A DNA stretch of 64,000 nt from Leisingera methylohalidivorans DSM 14336 (GCF_000511355.1 NC_023135.1:2382371-2446370); one strand, 5' to 3'; positions 46,236-54,677 are shown, counted from the first letter of the stretch. The notes: generated by a model from the letters alone, not told the origin. Numbers and translations are program-made.

Positions 46236-49200
46236 ATGACCGACTTCAAAAAGATCCTGATTGCCAACCGTGGTGAGATCGCCATCCGCGTGATGCGCGC
46301 CGCCAACGAAATGGGCAAACGCACCGTCGCCGTCTACGCCGAGGAAGACAAGCTCGGCCTGCACCGGTTCAAGGCCGATGAAGCCTACCGGATCGGCGAA
46401 GGCATGGGGCCGGTAGCGGCCTATCTGTCGATTGACGAGATCATCCGCGTTGCCAAGGAAAGCGGCGCCGATGCGATCCACCCCGGGTACGGCCTGCTGT
46501 CGGAGAACCCGGATTTCGTCGATGCCTGCGCCCGCAACGGCATCACTTTCATCGGGCCCAAGGCCGAGACCATGCGCGCCCTTGGCGACAAGGCCAGCGC
46601 CCGCCGGGTCGCTGTCGAGGCCGGCGTGCCGGTGATCCCGGCCACCGAAGTGCTGGGCAGTGACATGGACGCGATCCGCAAGGAAGCGGCCGAGGTCGGC
46701 TACCCGCTGATGCTGAAAGCGTCCTGGGGCGGCGGCGGCCGCGGCATGCGCCCGATCCACGGCGAGGACGAGCTGGAAGAAAAGGTGCTGGAAGGCCGCC
46801 GCGAGGCGGAAGCCGCCTTTGGCAACGGCGAGGGCTATCTGGAAAAGATGATCACCCGCGCCCGCCACGTCGAGGTGCAGATCCTGGGCGACAAGCACGG
46901 TGAGATTTATCACCTGTTCGAGCGCGACTGTTCGGTGCAGCGCCGCAACCAGAAAGTGGTTGAGCGCGCCCCGGCCCCGTACCTGAGCGATGAGCAGCGC
47001 GCCGAGATCTGCGAGCTGGGCCGCAAGATCTGCGCCCATGTGAACTATGAATGCGCGGGCACCGTCGAATTCCTCATGGATATGAACGACGGCAAGTTCT
47101 ACTTCATCGAGGTGAACCCGCGGGTGCAGGTGGAACACACCGTCACCGAGGAAGTCACCGGCATCGACATCGTGCAGGCGCAGATCCTGATCGCCGAAGG
47201 CAAGACCCTCGCCGAAGCCACCGGCAAGGCCGGCCAGGATGAGATCAAGCTGAATGGCCACGCGCTGCAGACCCGGGTGACCACCGAGGATCCGCTGAAC
47301 AACTTCATCCCCGACTATGGCCGCATCACCGCTTACCGCTCGGCCACCGGCATGGGCATCCGCCTGGACGGCGGCACCGCCTATGCGGGCGGCGTGATCA
47401 CCCGATATTATGACTCGCTGCTGACCAAGGTCACCGCCTCGGCCCAGACCCCGGAGAAGGCAATTGCCCGCATGGACCGCGCGCTGCGCGAATTCCGGGT
47501 CCGCGGTGTGTCGACCAATATCGCCTTTGTCGAGAACCTGCTGAAGCATCCGACCTTCCTGTCGAATGAATACACCACCAAGTTCATTGACGAGACGCCG
47601 GAGCTGTTCCAGTTCAAGCGCCGCCGCGACCGCGGCACCAAGGTGCTGACCTATATCGCCGACATCTCGGTGAACGGCCATCCGGAGACAGAGGGCCGCG
47701 CCGCCCCCGCTGCCGACCTGAAAGAGCCGCGCGCGCCGCATGCGGAGCCGGGCAACCAGCCCTATGGCACCCGCAACCTGCTGGAGCAGAAGGGCGCCCA
47801 GGCGGTGGCCGACTGGATGAAGGCGCAGCGCCAGCTGCTGCTGACCGACACCACCATGCGCGACGGCCACCAGTCGCTGCTGGCAACCCGGATGCGCTCG
47901 ATCGACATGATCAAGGTGGCGCCGGCCTATGCGCAGAACCTCAGCCAGCTGTTCTCGGTTGAATGCTGGGGCGGTGCGACCTTTGATGTGGCGTACCGGT
48001 TCCTGCAGGAATGCCCCTGGCAGCGCCTGCGCGATCTGCGCGAGCGGATGCCGAATCTGATGACCCAGATGCTGCTGCGCGCTTCCAATGGCGTCGGCTA
48101 CACCAACTATCCGGACAACGTGGTGCAGGAATTCGTGCGCCAGGCTGCGGAAACCGGTGTCGACGTGTTCCGCGTCTTCGACTCGCTGAACTGGGTCGAA
48201 AACATGCGCGTCGCCATGGATGCGGTGGTGGAAAGCGGCAAGGTCTGCGAAGGCACCATCTGCTATACCGGCGACATCCTGGACCCGAACCGCGCCAAAT
48301 ACGACCTGAAGTACTATGTCGGCATGGCGAAAGAGCTGGAAGCCGCAGGCGCCCATGTTCTGGGCCTCAAGGACATGGCAGGCCTGCTGAAGCCCGCCGC
48401 GGCCCGCCAGCTGGTCAAGGCGCTGAAGGAAGAGGTCGGCCTGCCGGTCCACTTCCACACCCATGACACCTCGGGCATTGCCGGGGCCACCATTCTGGCC
48501 GCCGCAGATGCCGGCGTGGATGCTGTGGACGCCGCAATGGACGCCTTCTCGGGCGGCACCTCGCAGCCCTGCCTCGGCTCCATCGTCGAGGGCCTGCGCA
48601 ACACCGACCGCGACACCGGAATCGACATAGCAGCGGTGCGCGAAATCTCTGGCTACTGGGAGCAGGTGCGGGCGCAGTATGCGGCCTTTGAATCGGGTCT
48701 CGCAGCGCCGGCTTCGGAAGTTTACCTGCACGAGATGCCGGGCGGCCAGTTCACCAACCTGAAGGCGCAGGCGCGTTCCTTGGGTCTGGAGGAGAAATGG
48801 GGCGACGTGGCGCAGACCTATGCCGATGTGAACCAGATGTTCGGCGATATCGTCAAGGTGACGCCCTCCTCCAAGGTGGTTGGCGACATGGCGCTGATGA
48901 TGGTCAGCCAGGGTCTGACCCGTGATCAGGTCGAGGATCCGGAAACCGACGTGGCCTTCCCCGACTCGGTCGTGGATATGATGCGCGGCAATCTGGGCCA
49001 GCCTCCGGGCGGCTTCCCCGAGGGTATCGTCTCCAAGGTGCTGAAAGGCGACGCGCCGAATGTGGAGCGCCCCGGCAAGCATCTGGAACCGGTCGATCTG
49101 GAAGCGGTCCGTGCCGAGCTGTCAAAAGAGCTGGAAGGCTTCAAGGTCGATGATGAGGACCTGAACGGCTACCTGATGTACCCGAAGGTGTTCCTGGATT

Positions 49201-49679
49201 ACATGGGCCGCCACCGCCAGTACGGCCCGGTGCGCAGCCTGCCGACGCGGACCTTCTTCTACGGCATGGAGCCGGGCGAGGAGATCACCGCCGAGATCGA
49301 TCCGGGCAAGACCCTGGAAATCCGCCTGCAGGCGATTTCCGAGACGGACGAGAAAGGCGAAGTGAAGGTCTTCTTTGAACTGAACGGCCAGCCGCGGGTG
49401 ATCCGGGTGCCGAACCGTCTGGTCAAGGCCTCGACCGAGCAGCGCGCCAAGGCGGAAGCCGGCAACCCGAACCACGTCGGCGCGCCGATGCCGGGTGTGG
49501 TGGCAAGCGTGGCGGTGCAGCCGGGCCAGCAGGTCAAAGAGGGTGATATGCTGCTGACCATCGAGGCAATGAAGATGGAAACCGGGATCCACGCCGAACG
49601 CGACGCGGTGGTGAAAGCCGTGCACGTTCAGGCCGGCACCCAGATCGACGCCAAGGACCTGCTGATCGAGCTGGAATAA
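46236..49679 (+). CDS. pyc: Pyruvate carboxylase
   Basis: 1147 residues, a complete single-chain enzyme. Makes oxaloacetate from pyruvate, bicarbonate and ATP to refill the TCA cycle. Order: biotin carboxylase with ATP-grasp (1-450; LIANRGEIAIRVMRAANEMG, KASWGGGGRGMR, VEVNPRVQVEHTVTEE-type loop), carboxyltransferase (about 540-1030; TDTTMRDGHQSLLATRMR, ECWGGATFDVAYRFL, HFHTHDTSG), and C-terminal biotinyl domain with biotin on Lys1113 in EAMKMET. GAGGGTGAA precedes the ATG. A strong terminator follows. Confidence 0.98.
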   Translation: MTDFKKILIANRGEIAIRVMRAANEMGKRTVAVYAEEDKLGLHRFKADEAYRIGEGMGPVAAYLSIDEIIRVAKESGADAIHPGYGLLSENPDFVDACARNGITFIGPKAETMRALGDKASARRVAVEAGVPVIPATEVLGSDMDAIRKEAAEVGYPLMLKASWGGGGRGMRPIHGEDELEEKVLEGRREAEAAFGNGEGYLEKMITRARHVEVQILGDKHGEIYHLFERDCSVQRRNQKVVERAPAPYLSDEQRAEICELGRKICAHVNYECAGTVEFLMDMNDGKFYFIEVNPRVQVEHTVTEEVTGIDIVQAQILIAEGKTLAEATGKAGQDEIKLNGHALQTRVTTEDPLNNFIPDYGRITAYRSATGMGIRLDGGTAYAGGVITRYYDSLLTKVTASAQTPEKAIARMDRALREFRVRGVSTNIAFVENLLKHPTFLSNEYTTKFIDETPELFQFKRRRDRGTKVLTYIADISVNGHPETEGRAAPAADLKEPRAPHAEPGNQPYGTRNLLEQKGAQAVADWMKAQRQLLLTDTTMRDGHQSLLATRMRSIDMIKVAPAYAQNLSQLFSVECWGGATFDVAYRFLQECPWQRLRDLRERMPNLMTQMLLRASNGVGYTNYPDNVVQEFVRQAAETGVDVFRVFDSLNWVENMRVAMDAVVESGKVCEGTICYTGDILDPNRAKYDLKYYVGMAKELEAAGAHVLGLKDMAGLLKPAAARQLVKALKEEVGLPVHFHTHDTSGIAGATILAAADAGVDAVDAAMDAFSGGTSQPCLGSIVEGLRNTDRDTGIDIAAVREISGYWEQVRAQYAAFESGLAAPASEVYLHEMPGGQFTNLKAQARSLGLEEKWGDVAQTYADVNQMFGDIVKVTPSSKVVGDMALMMVSQGLTRDQVEDPETDVAFPDSVVDMMRGNLGQPPGGFPEGIVSKVLKGDAPNVERPGKHLEPVDLEAVRAELSKELEGFKVDDEDLNGYLMYPKVFLDYMGRHRQYGPVRSLPTRTFFYGMEPGEEITAEIDPGKTLEIRLQAISETDEKGEVKVFFELNGQPRVIRVPNRLVKASTEQRAKAEAGNPNHVGAPMPGVVASVAVQPGQQVKEGDMLLTIEAMKMETGIHAERDAVVKAVHVQAGTQIDAKDLLIELE

Positions 49680-49703
49680 GCCGCAGTCCAGCACCCACAC
49701 GAG

Positions 49704-49737
49704 GGGCGCCCCGCCGGCTGGCAGGGCGCCCTTTTTT
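49704..49737 (+). terminator. Intrinsic terminator of pyc
   Basis: GGGCGCCC (49704-49711) pairs with GGGCGCCC (49724-49731) over a 12-base loop, followed by six T. Confidence 0.9.
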
Positions 49738-49844
49738 CATTGCCAGACGGCAGTCGGCGGAACCGGAACTCTGCACATAGTGCGGCCCTGAGACCTTGTG
49801 TTTCCGGGGCCGTCTTCCGGGCCGGAAAACGCCATGGCTCCGGA

Positions 49845-50030
49845 TCAGGTTCTGAATTTTGCAGGGTGCGGCAGCCTCATGGTGTCAACCGGAACCGGCT
49901 TGATGCCTTCGATCTGTTCGGCCCAGCCCTCCGGCTCGGGCGCTCCGGACTGCTGCGCGCCCTGCAGAACCGTTCCCAGGACAATTGCTGCGCTCAAGCT
50001 GCCGATCCGCAGATAGTCTTTCCAAAGCAC
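49845..50030 (-). CDS. Small hypothetical protein, one hydrophobic segment
   Basis: About 61 residues, not recognised: MLWKDYLRIGSLSAAIVLG, TVLQGAQQSG, then a hydrophilic tail ending RLPHPAKFRT. One hydrophobic stretch near the N-terminus could be a membrane anchor. GTG 50030 was chosen because AGGGAG lies nine bases upstream; the frame is open to a GTG at 50078. Convergent with pyc. Coding status is uncertain. Confidence 0.4.
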   Translation of the reverse strand: MLWKDYLRIGSLSAAIVLGTVLQGAQQSGAPEPEGWAEQIEGIKPVPVDTMRLPHPAKFRT

Positions 50031-50138
50031 GGCCTCTATCTCCCTTAGAAAATCCGCTTGTTTGAAGGTGAAACGCACGGTCTGGCCACTTCCGTCGCGG
50101 CGGGCGCGGATTTTTTTCTTCCGCTGCCGATTTTCCTC

Positions 50139-50167
50139 TTGCAGCGCGTGCGGCGACGCCCTAAATC
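50139..50167 (+). promoter_or_regulatory. Promoter of tRNA-Gly copy 1
   Basis: TTGCAG, 17-base spacer, TAAATC; the -10 ends 20 bases before the tRNA, exactly as in the other two copies. Confidence 0.75.
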
Positions 50168-50187
50168 ACCGCTCACCGGATGGCAGC

Positions 50188-50262
50188 GCGGGCGTAGCTC
50201 AGGGGTAGAGCATAACCTTGCCAAGGTTAGGGTCGGGCGTTCGAATCGCCTCGCCCGCTCCA
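50188..50262 (+). tRNA. tRNA-Gly (anticodon GCC), copy 1
   Basis: 75 bases including encoded CCA. Acceptor stem GCGGGCG/CGCCCGC, D arm TAGCTCAGGGGTAGAGCA, anticodon loop TTGCCAA (GCC), T loop TTCGAAT. Identical to the copies at 52818 and 53037. A terminator follows at 50276-50306 (AGGCCGTCC-TTCG-GGGCGGCCT, then TTCGCTTTT). Confidence 0.97.
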
Positions 50263-50275
50263 TCGGGAAACGAAC

Positions 50276-50306
50276 AGGCCGTCCTTCGGGGCGGCCTTTC
50301 GCTTTT
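50276..50306 (+). terminator. Terminator of tRNA-Gly copy 1
   Basis: 9-bp stem 50276-50284 with 50289-50297, TTCG tetraloop, tail TTCGCTTTT. The other tRNA copies carry close variants at 52907-52930 and 53125-53155. Confidence 0.8.
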
Positions 50307-50406
50307 GGGGATTTCAGCATACCCTGCCCCGGTGCAGAGACCCTTGTGCGGAATCACCTTTCCGCCTAGGAACAGAGCAAGAACACGAACGGACGGGCAG
50401 AGCAGA

Positions 50407-51366
50407 ATGCTGACATCGGTAGAACTATGCGCAGGTGCGGGTGGCCAGGCCTTGGGGCTGGAGGCCGCGGGCTTTGACCACACGGCGCTGGTAGAGATCG
50501 ACAAGCATTGCTGCGCCACCCTGCGCCACAACCGGCCCCAGTGGAATGTGCTGGAAGAGGACGTGCGCAAGTTCAAGGACGTCGCAAGCGACTATAAGGG
50601 TATCGACCTTTTGGCGGGCGGATTGCCCTGCCCGCCGTTTTCCGTCGCCGGCAAGCAGCTGGGCGAAAAGGACGAGCGCAACCTGTTTGACGACGCGATC
50701 GAGATTGTCGATGCCACCCGCCCCCGCGCGGTAATGATCGAAAACGTGCGCGGCTTTCTGGATGCGGTGTTCCATGACTACCGCGAGAAGCTGAAGAAGC
50801 AGCTGTCGAAATTGGGATACGAGACCGATTGGCGGTTGCTGAATGCGTCCGACTTCGGCGTGCCGCAACTGCGGCCGCGGGTGGCGATTGTTGCCCTGCG
50901 CCGCGAGTTCGCCGGCCAGTTCAACTGGCCCGAGCCGCTGCCGCACAATCCGCGCACCGTTGGGGAAACGCTTTTGGACCTGATGCAGGAACGCGGCTGG
51001 CGCGGTGCCGAGGATTGGGCCGCCAAAGCGGATGAGATCGCGCCCACCATTGTCGGCGGTTCCAAGAAACACGGCGGCCCCGATCTGGGGCCGACCCGCG
51101 CGCGGCGGGCCTGGGCCGCGCTGGGGGTCGAGGGGCGCACCATCGCCTATGAGGCGCCGGATCCGTTCCACAACGACATGCCGCGGCTGACCGTGCGGAT
51201 GGTGGCGCGCATCCAGGGGTTCCCGGACGCATGGCATTTCACCGGCGCCAAGACCAATGCCTACCGCCAGGTCGGCAACGCCTTTCCGCCGCCGGTGGCT
51301 GAGGCGGTGGCACGGGAGCTGAGGGCAGCGATTGCCAAGCCGAAGCTGCATGCTGTGCGGGCGTAA
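50407..51366 (+). CDS. DNA (cytosine-5)-methyltransferase, predicted partner of the NaeI-like enzyme
   Basis: 319 residues with the C5-methylase motif order: I ELCAGAGGQALGLEAAGF, IV GLPCPPFSVAGK with catalytic Cys75 (PCPP instead of the common PCQP), VI ENVRGF, VIII QLRPRVAIVAL, a short target-recognition region (about 195-270), IX RMVARIQGFPD and X YRQVGNAFPPPVAEAVA. Start ATG 50407; the ribosome site is weak (GGGCAGAGC). Followed by a NaeI-like endonuclease and Vsr, so the likely target is GCCGGC (inference). Sits between tRNA-Gly copies 1 and 2. Confidence 0.93.
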   Translation: MLTSVELCAGAGGQALGLEAAGFDHTALVEIDKHCCATLRHNRPQWNVLEEDVRKFKDVASDYKGIDLLAGGLPCPPFSVAGKQLGEKDERNLFDDAIEIVDATRPRAVMIENVRGFLDAVFHDYREKLKKQLSKLGYETDWRLLNASDFGVPQLRPRVAIVALRREFAGQFNWPEPLPHNPRTVGETLLDLMQERGWRGAEDWAAKADEIAPTIVGGSKKHGGPDLGPTRARRAWAALGVEGRTIAYEAPDPFHNDMPRLTVRMVARIQGFPDAWHFTGAKTNAYRQVGNAFPPPVAEAVARELRAAIAKPKLHAVRA

Positions 51367-51426
51367 CGCCTCCCCGTCATTCCAGAGCCAAGGGCAGCGC
51401 CCGGCCCTGGGCAGGCGGAACGCGAA

Positions 51427-52329
51427 ATGAAACAGAAGCTCCCTGACAGCCTCGTTCTTCCCGGCCATCCGGATTTTGCTGTCCTTTCCGGACTCGCGGA
51501 GGAGATCACCGCCCGCGCCGGCGGTGCCTTGGCGCTGGAATACGACGTGCCGCAGATGCTGCGCCAGTGCATCGACGACGTGATCATGACGCCCAAGACC
51601 GGGCGGCGCGCCTATGAAGAGCTGGAGAAGACCGAAAAGACCTATATCGGCACCCGGGTCGAGATCGATCTGCGGGCGCTGTTGAAGCTGCGCAAGGGGC
51701 GGCTGGATACCGAGATCCTGGGCCGGGATGTCGATATCAAGCACACGATGGGCAGCAATTGGATGATCCCGACCGAGGCCCTGGACTGCGCCTGCCTGCT
51801 GGTGGCGGCGGATGAGGTGCGGGCGCGCTGCTATCTGGGGCTGGTCATTGCCCGGCCCGGATACCTGACCGCCGGTCAGAACAAGGACGCCAAGCGCAGT
51901 ATCTCGGCGGAAGGGTTCCGCCATATTCTGTGGCTGCTGAAGGACCAGCCCTACCCCGCCAATTTCTGGCGTACAGCGGATGAGGCCGCGGTGGAGCAGA
52001 TCTTTGCGGGCGCCACGGGCAACGTGCGGATGGCGCAGCTGTTCCGGCTGATCCGAGGGCGCCCCATCCCCCGCGACGTGGTTGAGGCGGTGGCGCAGCA
52101 GAAGGACTTCATGCGCCGGATCCGGGCGGATGGCGGCCACGGCACCCGCGATATACTGGCACGCGAGCAGATCGTGCTGCTGGAAGGCCAGAAGGACGCC
52201 CAGCTGATCAAGGCGCTGGAGCTGCCGCCCTGCCCGGCCAGCGCCTTTGTTTCCTGCCGGGTTGAAAGCGGCTACCATGCCCGCATGGTGGAACAATCCA
52301 GGCATCACGTGGAATGGCCGACACCCTGA
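51427..52329 (+). CDS. NaeI-like type IIE restriction endonuclease
   Basis: 300 residues. Close in layout to NaeI (GCCGGC-cutting, needs a second effector site). Seen: YEELEKTEKTYIGTRVEIDL, RLDTEILGRDVDIKHTMG, WMIPTEALDCACLLV, and in the C-terminal effector-binding half LFRLIRGRPIPRDVVEAVAQQKDFMRR. The catalytic set matches by spacing: Glu79, Asp94, Asp103 and Lys105 for NaeI Glu70, Asp86, Asp95 and Lys97. The ligase-like TLDQLYDGQ segment of NaeI reads CIDDVIMTP here. From remembered NaeI sequence, not a search. Stop overlaps vsr by 16 bases. Confidence 0.87.
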   Translation: MKQKLPDSLVLPGHPDFAVLSGLAEEITARAGGALALEYDVPQMLRQCIDDVIMTPKTGRRAYEELEKTEKTYIGTRVEIDLRALLKLRKGRLDTEILGRDVDIKHTMGSNWMIPTEALDCACLLVAADEVRARCYLGLVIARPGYLTAGQNKDAKRSISAEGFRHILWLLKDQPYPANFWRTADEAAVEQIFAGATGNVRMAQLFRLIRGRPIPRDVVEAVAQQKDFMRRIRADGGHGTRDILAREQIVLLEGQKDAQLIKALELPPCPASAFVSCRVESGYHARMVEQSRHHVEWPTP

Positions 52330-52727
52330 CACCCGAGCGGCGCAGCGCCAATATGGCAAAGATCCGCGCCAAGCACACCAAGCCGGAGATGCTGGTGCGG
52401 CGGATGGTGCACGGGATGGGCTTTCGCTACCGGCTGCATCGCAAGGACCTGCCGGGCAAGCCCGATCTGGTGTTCGGCCCGCGCCGCAAGGTGATCTTTG
52501 TGCATGGCTGTTTCTGGCACCTGCATAAGTGCCGCGACGGGCGCATCCCCGCCAGCCGCCGGGACTATTGGGAACCTAAACTGCTGCGCAACACCCAGCG
52601 CGACGCGCAACAGCAGGCCGCGCTGCAGGCGGCCGGCTGGCAGGTTCTGATCCTCTGGGAATGCGAGACCAAGGATCAGGACGCCTTGCAAAACCGGTTG
52701 CGGGATTTCCTGCAAAACGAAAAATAG
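52314..52727 (+). CDS. vsr: Vsr very-short-patch repair endonuclease
   Basis: 137 residues. Nicks 5' of the T in T:G mismatches left by deamination of 5-methylcytosine. Key residues fall at the same numbers as in E. coli Vsr: Asp51 (LPGKPDLVF), His64 and His69 (FVHGCFWH), zinc ligands Cys66, His71, Cys73 and Cys117. Vsr genes accompany C5-methylases, as here. Its first 16 bases overlap the endonuclease gene, so translation is probably coupled. Confidence 0.96.
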   Translation: MADTLTPERRSANMAKIRAKHTKPEMLVRRMVHGMGFRYRLHRKDLPGKPDLVFGPRRKVIFVHGCFWHLHKCRDGRIPASRRDYWEPKLLRNTQRDAQQQAALQAAGWQVLILWECETKDQDALQNRLRDFLQNEK

Positions 52728-52768
52728 CGATTATCCGCGGAGACTTGCGCGGTTTTTCATTTTCCCTC

Positions 52769-52797
52769 TTGCGGGTCAATTTGGAAAGCCCTAAACA
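52769..52797 (+). promoter_or_regulatory. Promoter of tRNA-Gly copy 2
   Basis: TTGCGG, 17-base spacer, TAAACA; 20 bases before the tRNA. Confidence 0.75.
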
Positions 52798-52817
52798 CCG
52801 CCTCACCGAATGGCAGC

Positions 52818-52892
52818 GCGGGCGTAGCTCAGGGGTAGAGCATAACCTTGCCAAGGTTAGGGTCGGGCGTTCGAATCGCCTCGCCCGCTCCA
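52818..52892 (+). tRNA. tRNA-Gly (anticodon GCC), copy 2
   Basis: Identical 75-base gene with CCA. Terminator AGGCCGCCC/GGGCGGCCT at 52907-52930. It begins about 90 bases after the vsr stop, marking the right side of the modification island. Confidence 0.97.
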
Positions 52893-52987
52893 TTCGCAAG
52901 ACGGACAGGCCGCCCTCGGGGCGGCCTTTCGCGTTTCCGCCCCAACGGGACGCGCTGCACTTTCTTCCCTCCCCGGTCATTTTCCTC

Positions 52988-53016
52988 TTGCGGGTCATTT
53001 CGGAAAACCCTAGATA
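52988..53016 (+). promoter_or_regulatory. Promoter of tRNA-Gly copy 3
   Basis: TTGCGG, 17-base spacer, TAGATA; 20 bases before the tRNA. Confidence 0.75.
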
Positions 53017-53036
53017 CCGCTTCACCGAATGGCAGC

Positions 53037-53111
53037 GCGGGCGTAGCTCAGGGGTAGAGCATAACCTTGCCAAGGTTAGGGTCGGGCGTTCGAATCGCCT
53101 CGCCCGCTCCA
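53037..53111 (+). tRNA. tRNA-Gly (anticodon GCC), copy 3
   Basis: Third identical 75-base copy with CCA. Terminator AGGCCGTCC-CTCG-GGGCGGCCT at 53125-53146 followed by TTCGCTTTT. Copies 2 and 3 lie 144 bases apart; their whole promoter-gene-terminator units look like a tandem duplication. Confidence 0.97.
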
Positions 53112-53172
53112 TTTGGAACCGAAAAGGCCGTCCCTCGGGGCGGCCTTTCGCTTTTCCGCAATCCCTGCGATT

Positions 53173-53186
53173 AATTTGATCAAATT
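53173..53186. promoter_or_regulatory. AATTTGATCAAATT palindrome upstream of aminotransferase
   Basis: Perfect 14-bp palindrome in an otherwise GC-rich stretch, 81 bases before the aminotransferase start. It is of the AT-flanked kind used by dimeric regulators such as Lrp/AsnC or GntR types; the regulator is not identified. Confidence 0.4.
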
Positions 53187-53266
53187 CCTTTGACGCAGGG
53201 CGCAAAACGCGCCAAACCTATTGGCAAATGCGCCCCTTGAGGGCGGTTTACCGGAGGAGTTTGGCC

Positions 53267-54619
53267 ATGGCCCCTGTGATCTATCCCACCACCAATTTCA
53301 CCGCGACCGAGCAGCTGTGCCTGGACCGCGGCGAAGGTATTTACGTCTATGACACGGACGGCAACAAATATATCGAGGGCCTGGCGGGCCTGTGGTGCAC
53401 CTCGCTGGGCTACAGCAATACCGAGGTGATGGACGCGATCACCGAGCAGCTTCACAAGCTGCCGTTCTCGCACACTTTCGGCGGCAAGACCCACGCGCCG
53501 ATCATGCAGCTGGCGCAGAAGCTGAAGGCGATGGTGCCGGTCGAGGATGCCTATGTCTTCTTTGGCAACTCAGGCTCGGACGCCAATGACACCCACGTGA
53601 AGATGCTGCGCTATTACTTCAACGCCATCGGCAAGCCGGAAAAGCGCAAGATCATCACCCGCGAGCGCGGCTATCACGGGGTGACGGTTGCCGCGGGCTC
53701 GCTGACCTCCTTGCCCGCGAATCTGGCGCATTTCGACGCGCCGCTGGAGGCGCTGCACATTCTGCGCTCGGACGCGCCGCATTATTACACCGGCCGCCAG
53801 GGCAACGAGACCGAAGCGCAGTTCACCGACCGGATCATCGGCAATCTGGAACAGCAGATCCTGGCCGAAGATCCCGACACCATTGCCGCGATGATCGTGG
53901 AGCCGGTCACCGGCGCGTCCGGCGTGATCGTGCCGCCGGAGGGTTATTACGAGAAACTGCAGGTACTGCTGCGCAAACACGGCATTCTGGTCTGGGCGGA
54001 TGAGGTCATCACGGGCTTCGGCCGGACCGGCGCCGATTTCGGCTGCACCGCCATGGGCATCAAGCCGGACCTGATGACCTTTGCCAAACAGCTGTCCTCG
54101 GCCTATTTCCCGATTTCGGCCTCGGTCATCCCCGGCTGGATGTATGAGGCGATGATCAATCAGACCAACGAGGTCGGCGTCTTTGGCCACGGCTACACCT
54201 ATTCCGGCCACCCGGCGGCCTGTGCCGCGGCACTGAAGACGCTGGAGATCTACGAGCGCGACAACCTGTTTGAACACGCCGCCGAGGTTGGCGCCTATAT
54301 GCAGGCGCAGCTGCGCGGGATCTTCACCGATCACCCGCTGGTGGGCGAGGTGCGCGGCATAGGGCTGATTGCGGCGCTGGAGCTGGTGTCGAACAAGACC
54401 ACCGGCGCCAGCTTTGACAAGGGCGCTGCCGGGGCCGCCGCGCAGAAGGCCTGTGAGGCAAACGGGCTGATCATCCGGGCGGTGGCAGGCAATGCGGTGG
54501 CGCTGTGCCCGCCGATCATCATCACCAAGGATGAAGTCGACGACATGCTGGCGCGGCTGAAGACAGCCATCGACAGCGCCTACGGGGACCTGAAAGACAA
54601 AGACCTGCTTGCGGCCTGA
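53267..54619 (+). CDS. Class III (omega-type) pyridoxal phosphate aminotransferase
   Basis: 450 residues. Fold type I aminotransferase of subgroup II. Seen: YVYDTDGNKYIEGLAGLWCTSLGY, FSHTFGGKTHAPIMQLAQKL, FFGNSGSDANDTHVKM (PLP phosphate region), RERGYHGVTVAAGSL, MIVEPVTGASGVIVPPEGYY, WADEVITGFGRTG (PLP pyridine Asp) and Lys274 in MTFAKQLSSAYFPIS. Amine donor unknown; omega-amino acids, polyamines or taurine are candidates. GGAGGAG precedes ATG 53267. A bidirectional terminator follows. Confidence 0.93.
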   Translation: MAPVIYPTTNFTATEQLCLDRGEGIYVYDTDGNKYIEGLAGLWCTSLGYSNTEVMDAITEQLHKLPFSHTFGGKTHAPIMQLAQKLKAMVPVEDAYVFFGNSGSDANDTHVKMLRYYFNAIGKPEKRKIITRERGYHGVTVAAGSLTSLPANLAHFDAPLEALHILRSDAPHYYTGRQGNETEAQFTDRIIGNLEQQILAEDPDTIAAMIVEPVTGASGVIVPPEGYYEKLQVLLRKHGILVWADEVITGFGRTGADFGCTAMGIKPDLMTFAKQLSSAYFPISASVIPGWMYEAMINQTNEVGVFGHGYTYSGHPAACAAALKTLEIYERDNLFEHAAEVGAYMQAQLRGIFTDHPLVGEVRGIGLIAALELVSNKTTGASFDKGAAGAAAQKACEANGLIIRAVAGNAVALCPPIIITKDEVDDMLARLKTAIDSAYGDLKDKDLLAA

Positions 54620-54637
54620 TCTGCCCTGACCAAAAGA

Positions 54638-54669
54638 AAACGCCCCGGCGTCCGGGGCGTTTCGTTTTT
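54638..54669. terminator. Bidirectional terminator
   Basis: 11-bp stem AAACGCCCCGG (54638-54648) and CCGGGGCGTTT (54652-54662), loop CGT, TTTTT after it on plus and TTTTCTTTT on minus. Serves the two convergent genes. Confidence 0.9.
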
Positions 54670-54677
54670 CCGTCTGC

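Noticed and set aside
45771..49082. A 1103-codon leftward open frame antisense to pyc
   Set aside because: Mirror frame produced by the third-position GC bias of pyc; no domain, no ribosome site. The same holds for long antisense frames over cobS-racemase, cobT and gatB.
50139..53155. tRNA-Gly copies as integrase attachment sites of a classical genomic island
   Set aside because: No integrase, excisionase or truncated tRNA 3' end duplicate is present; the copies are complete genes with promoters.
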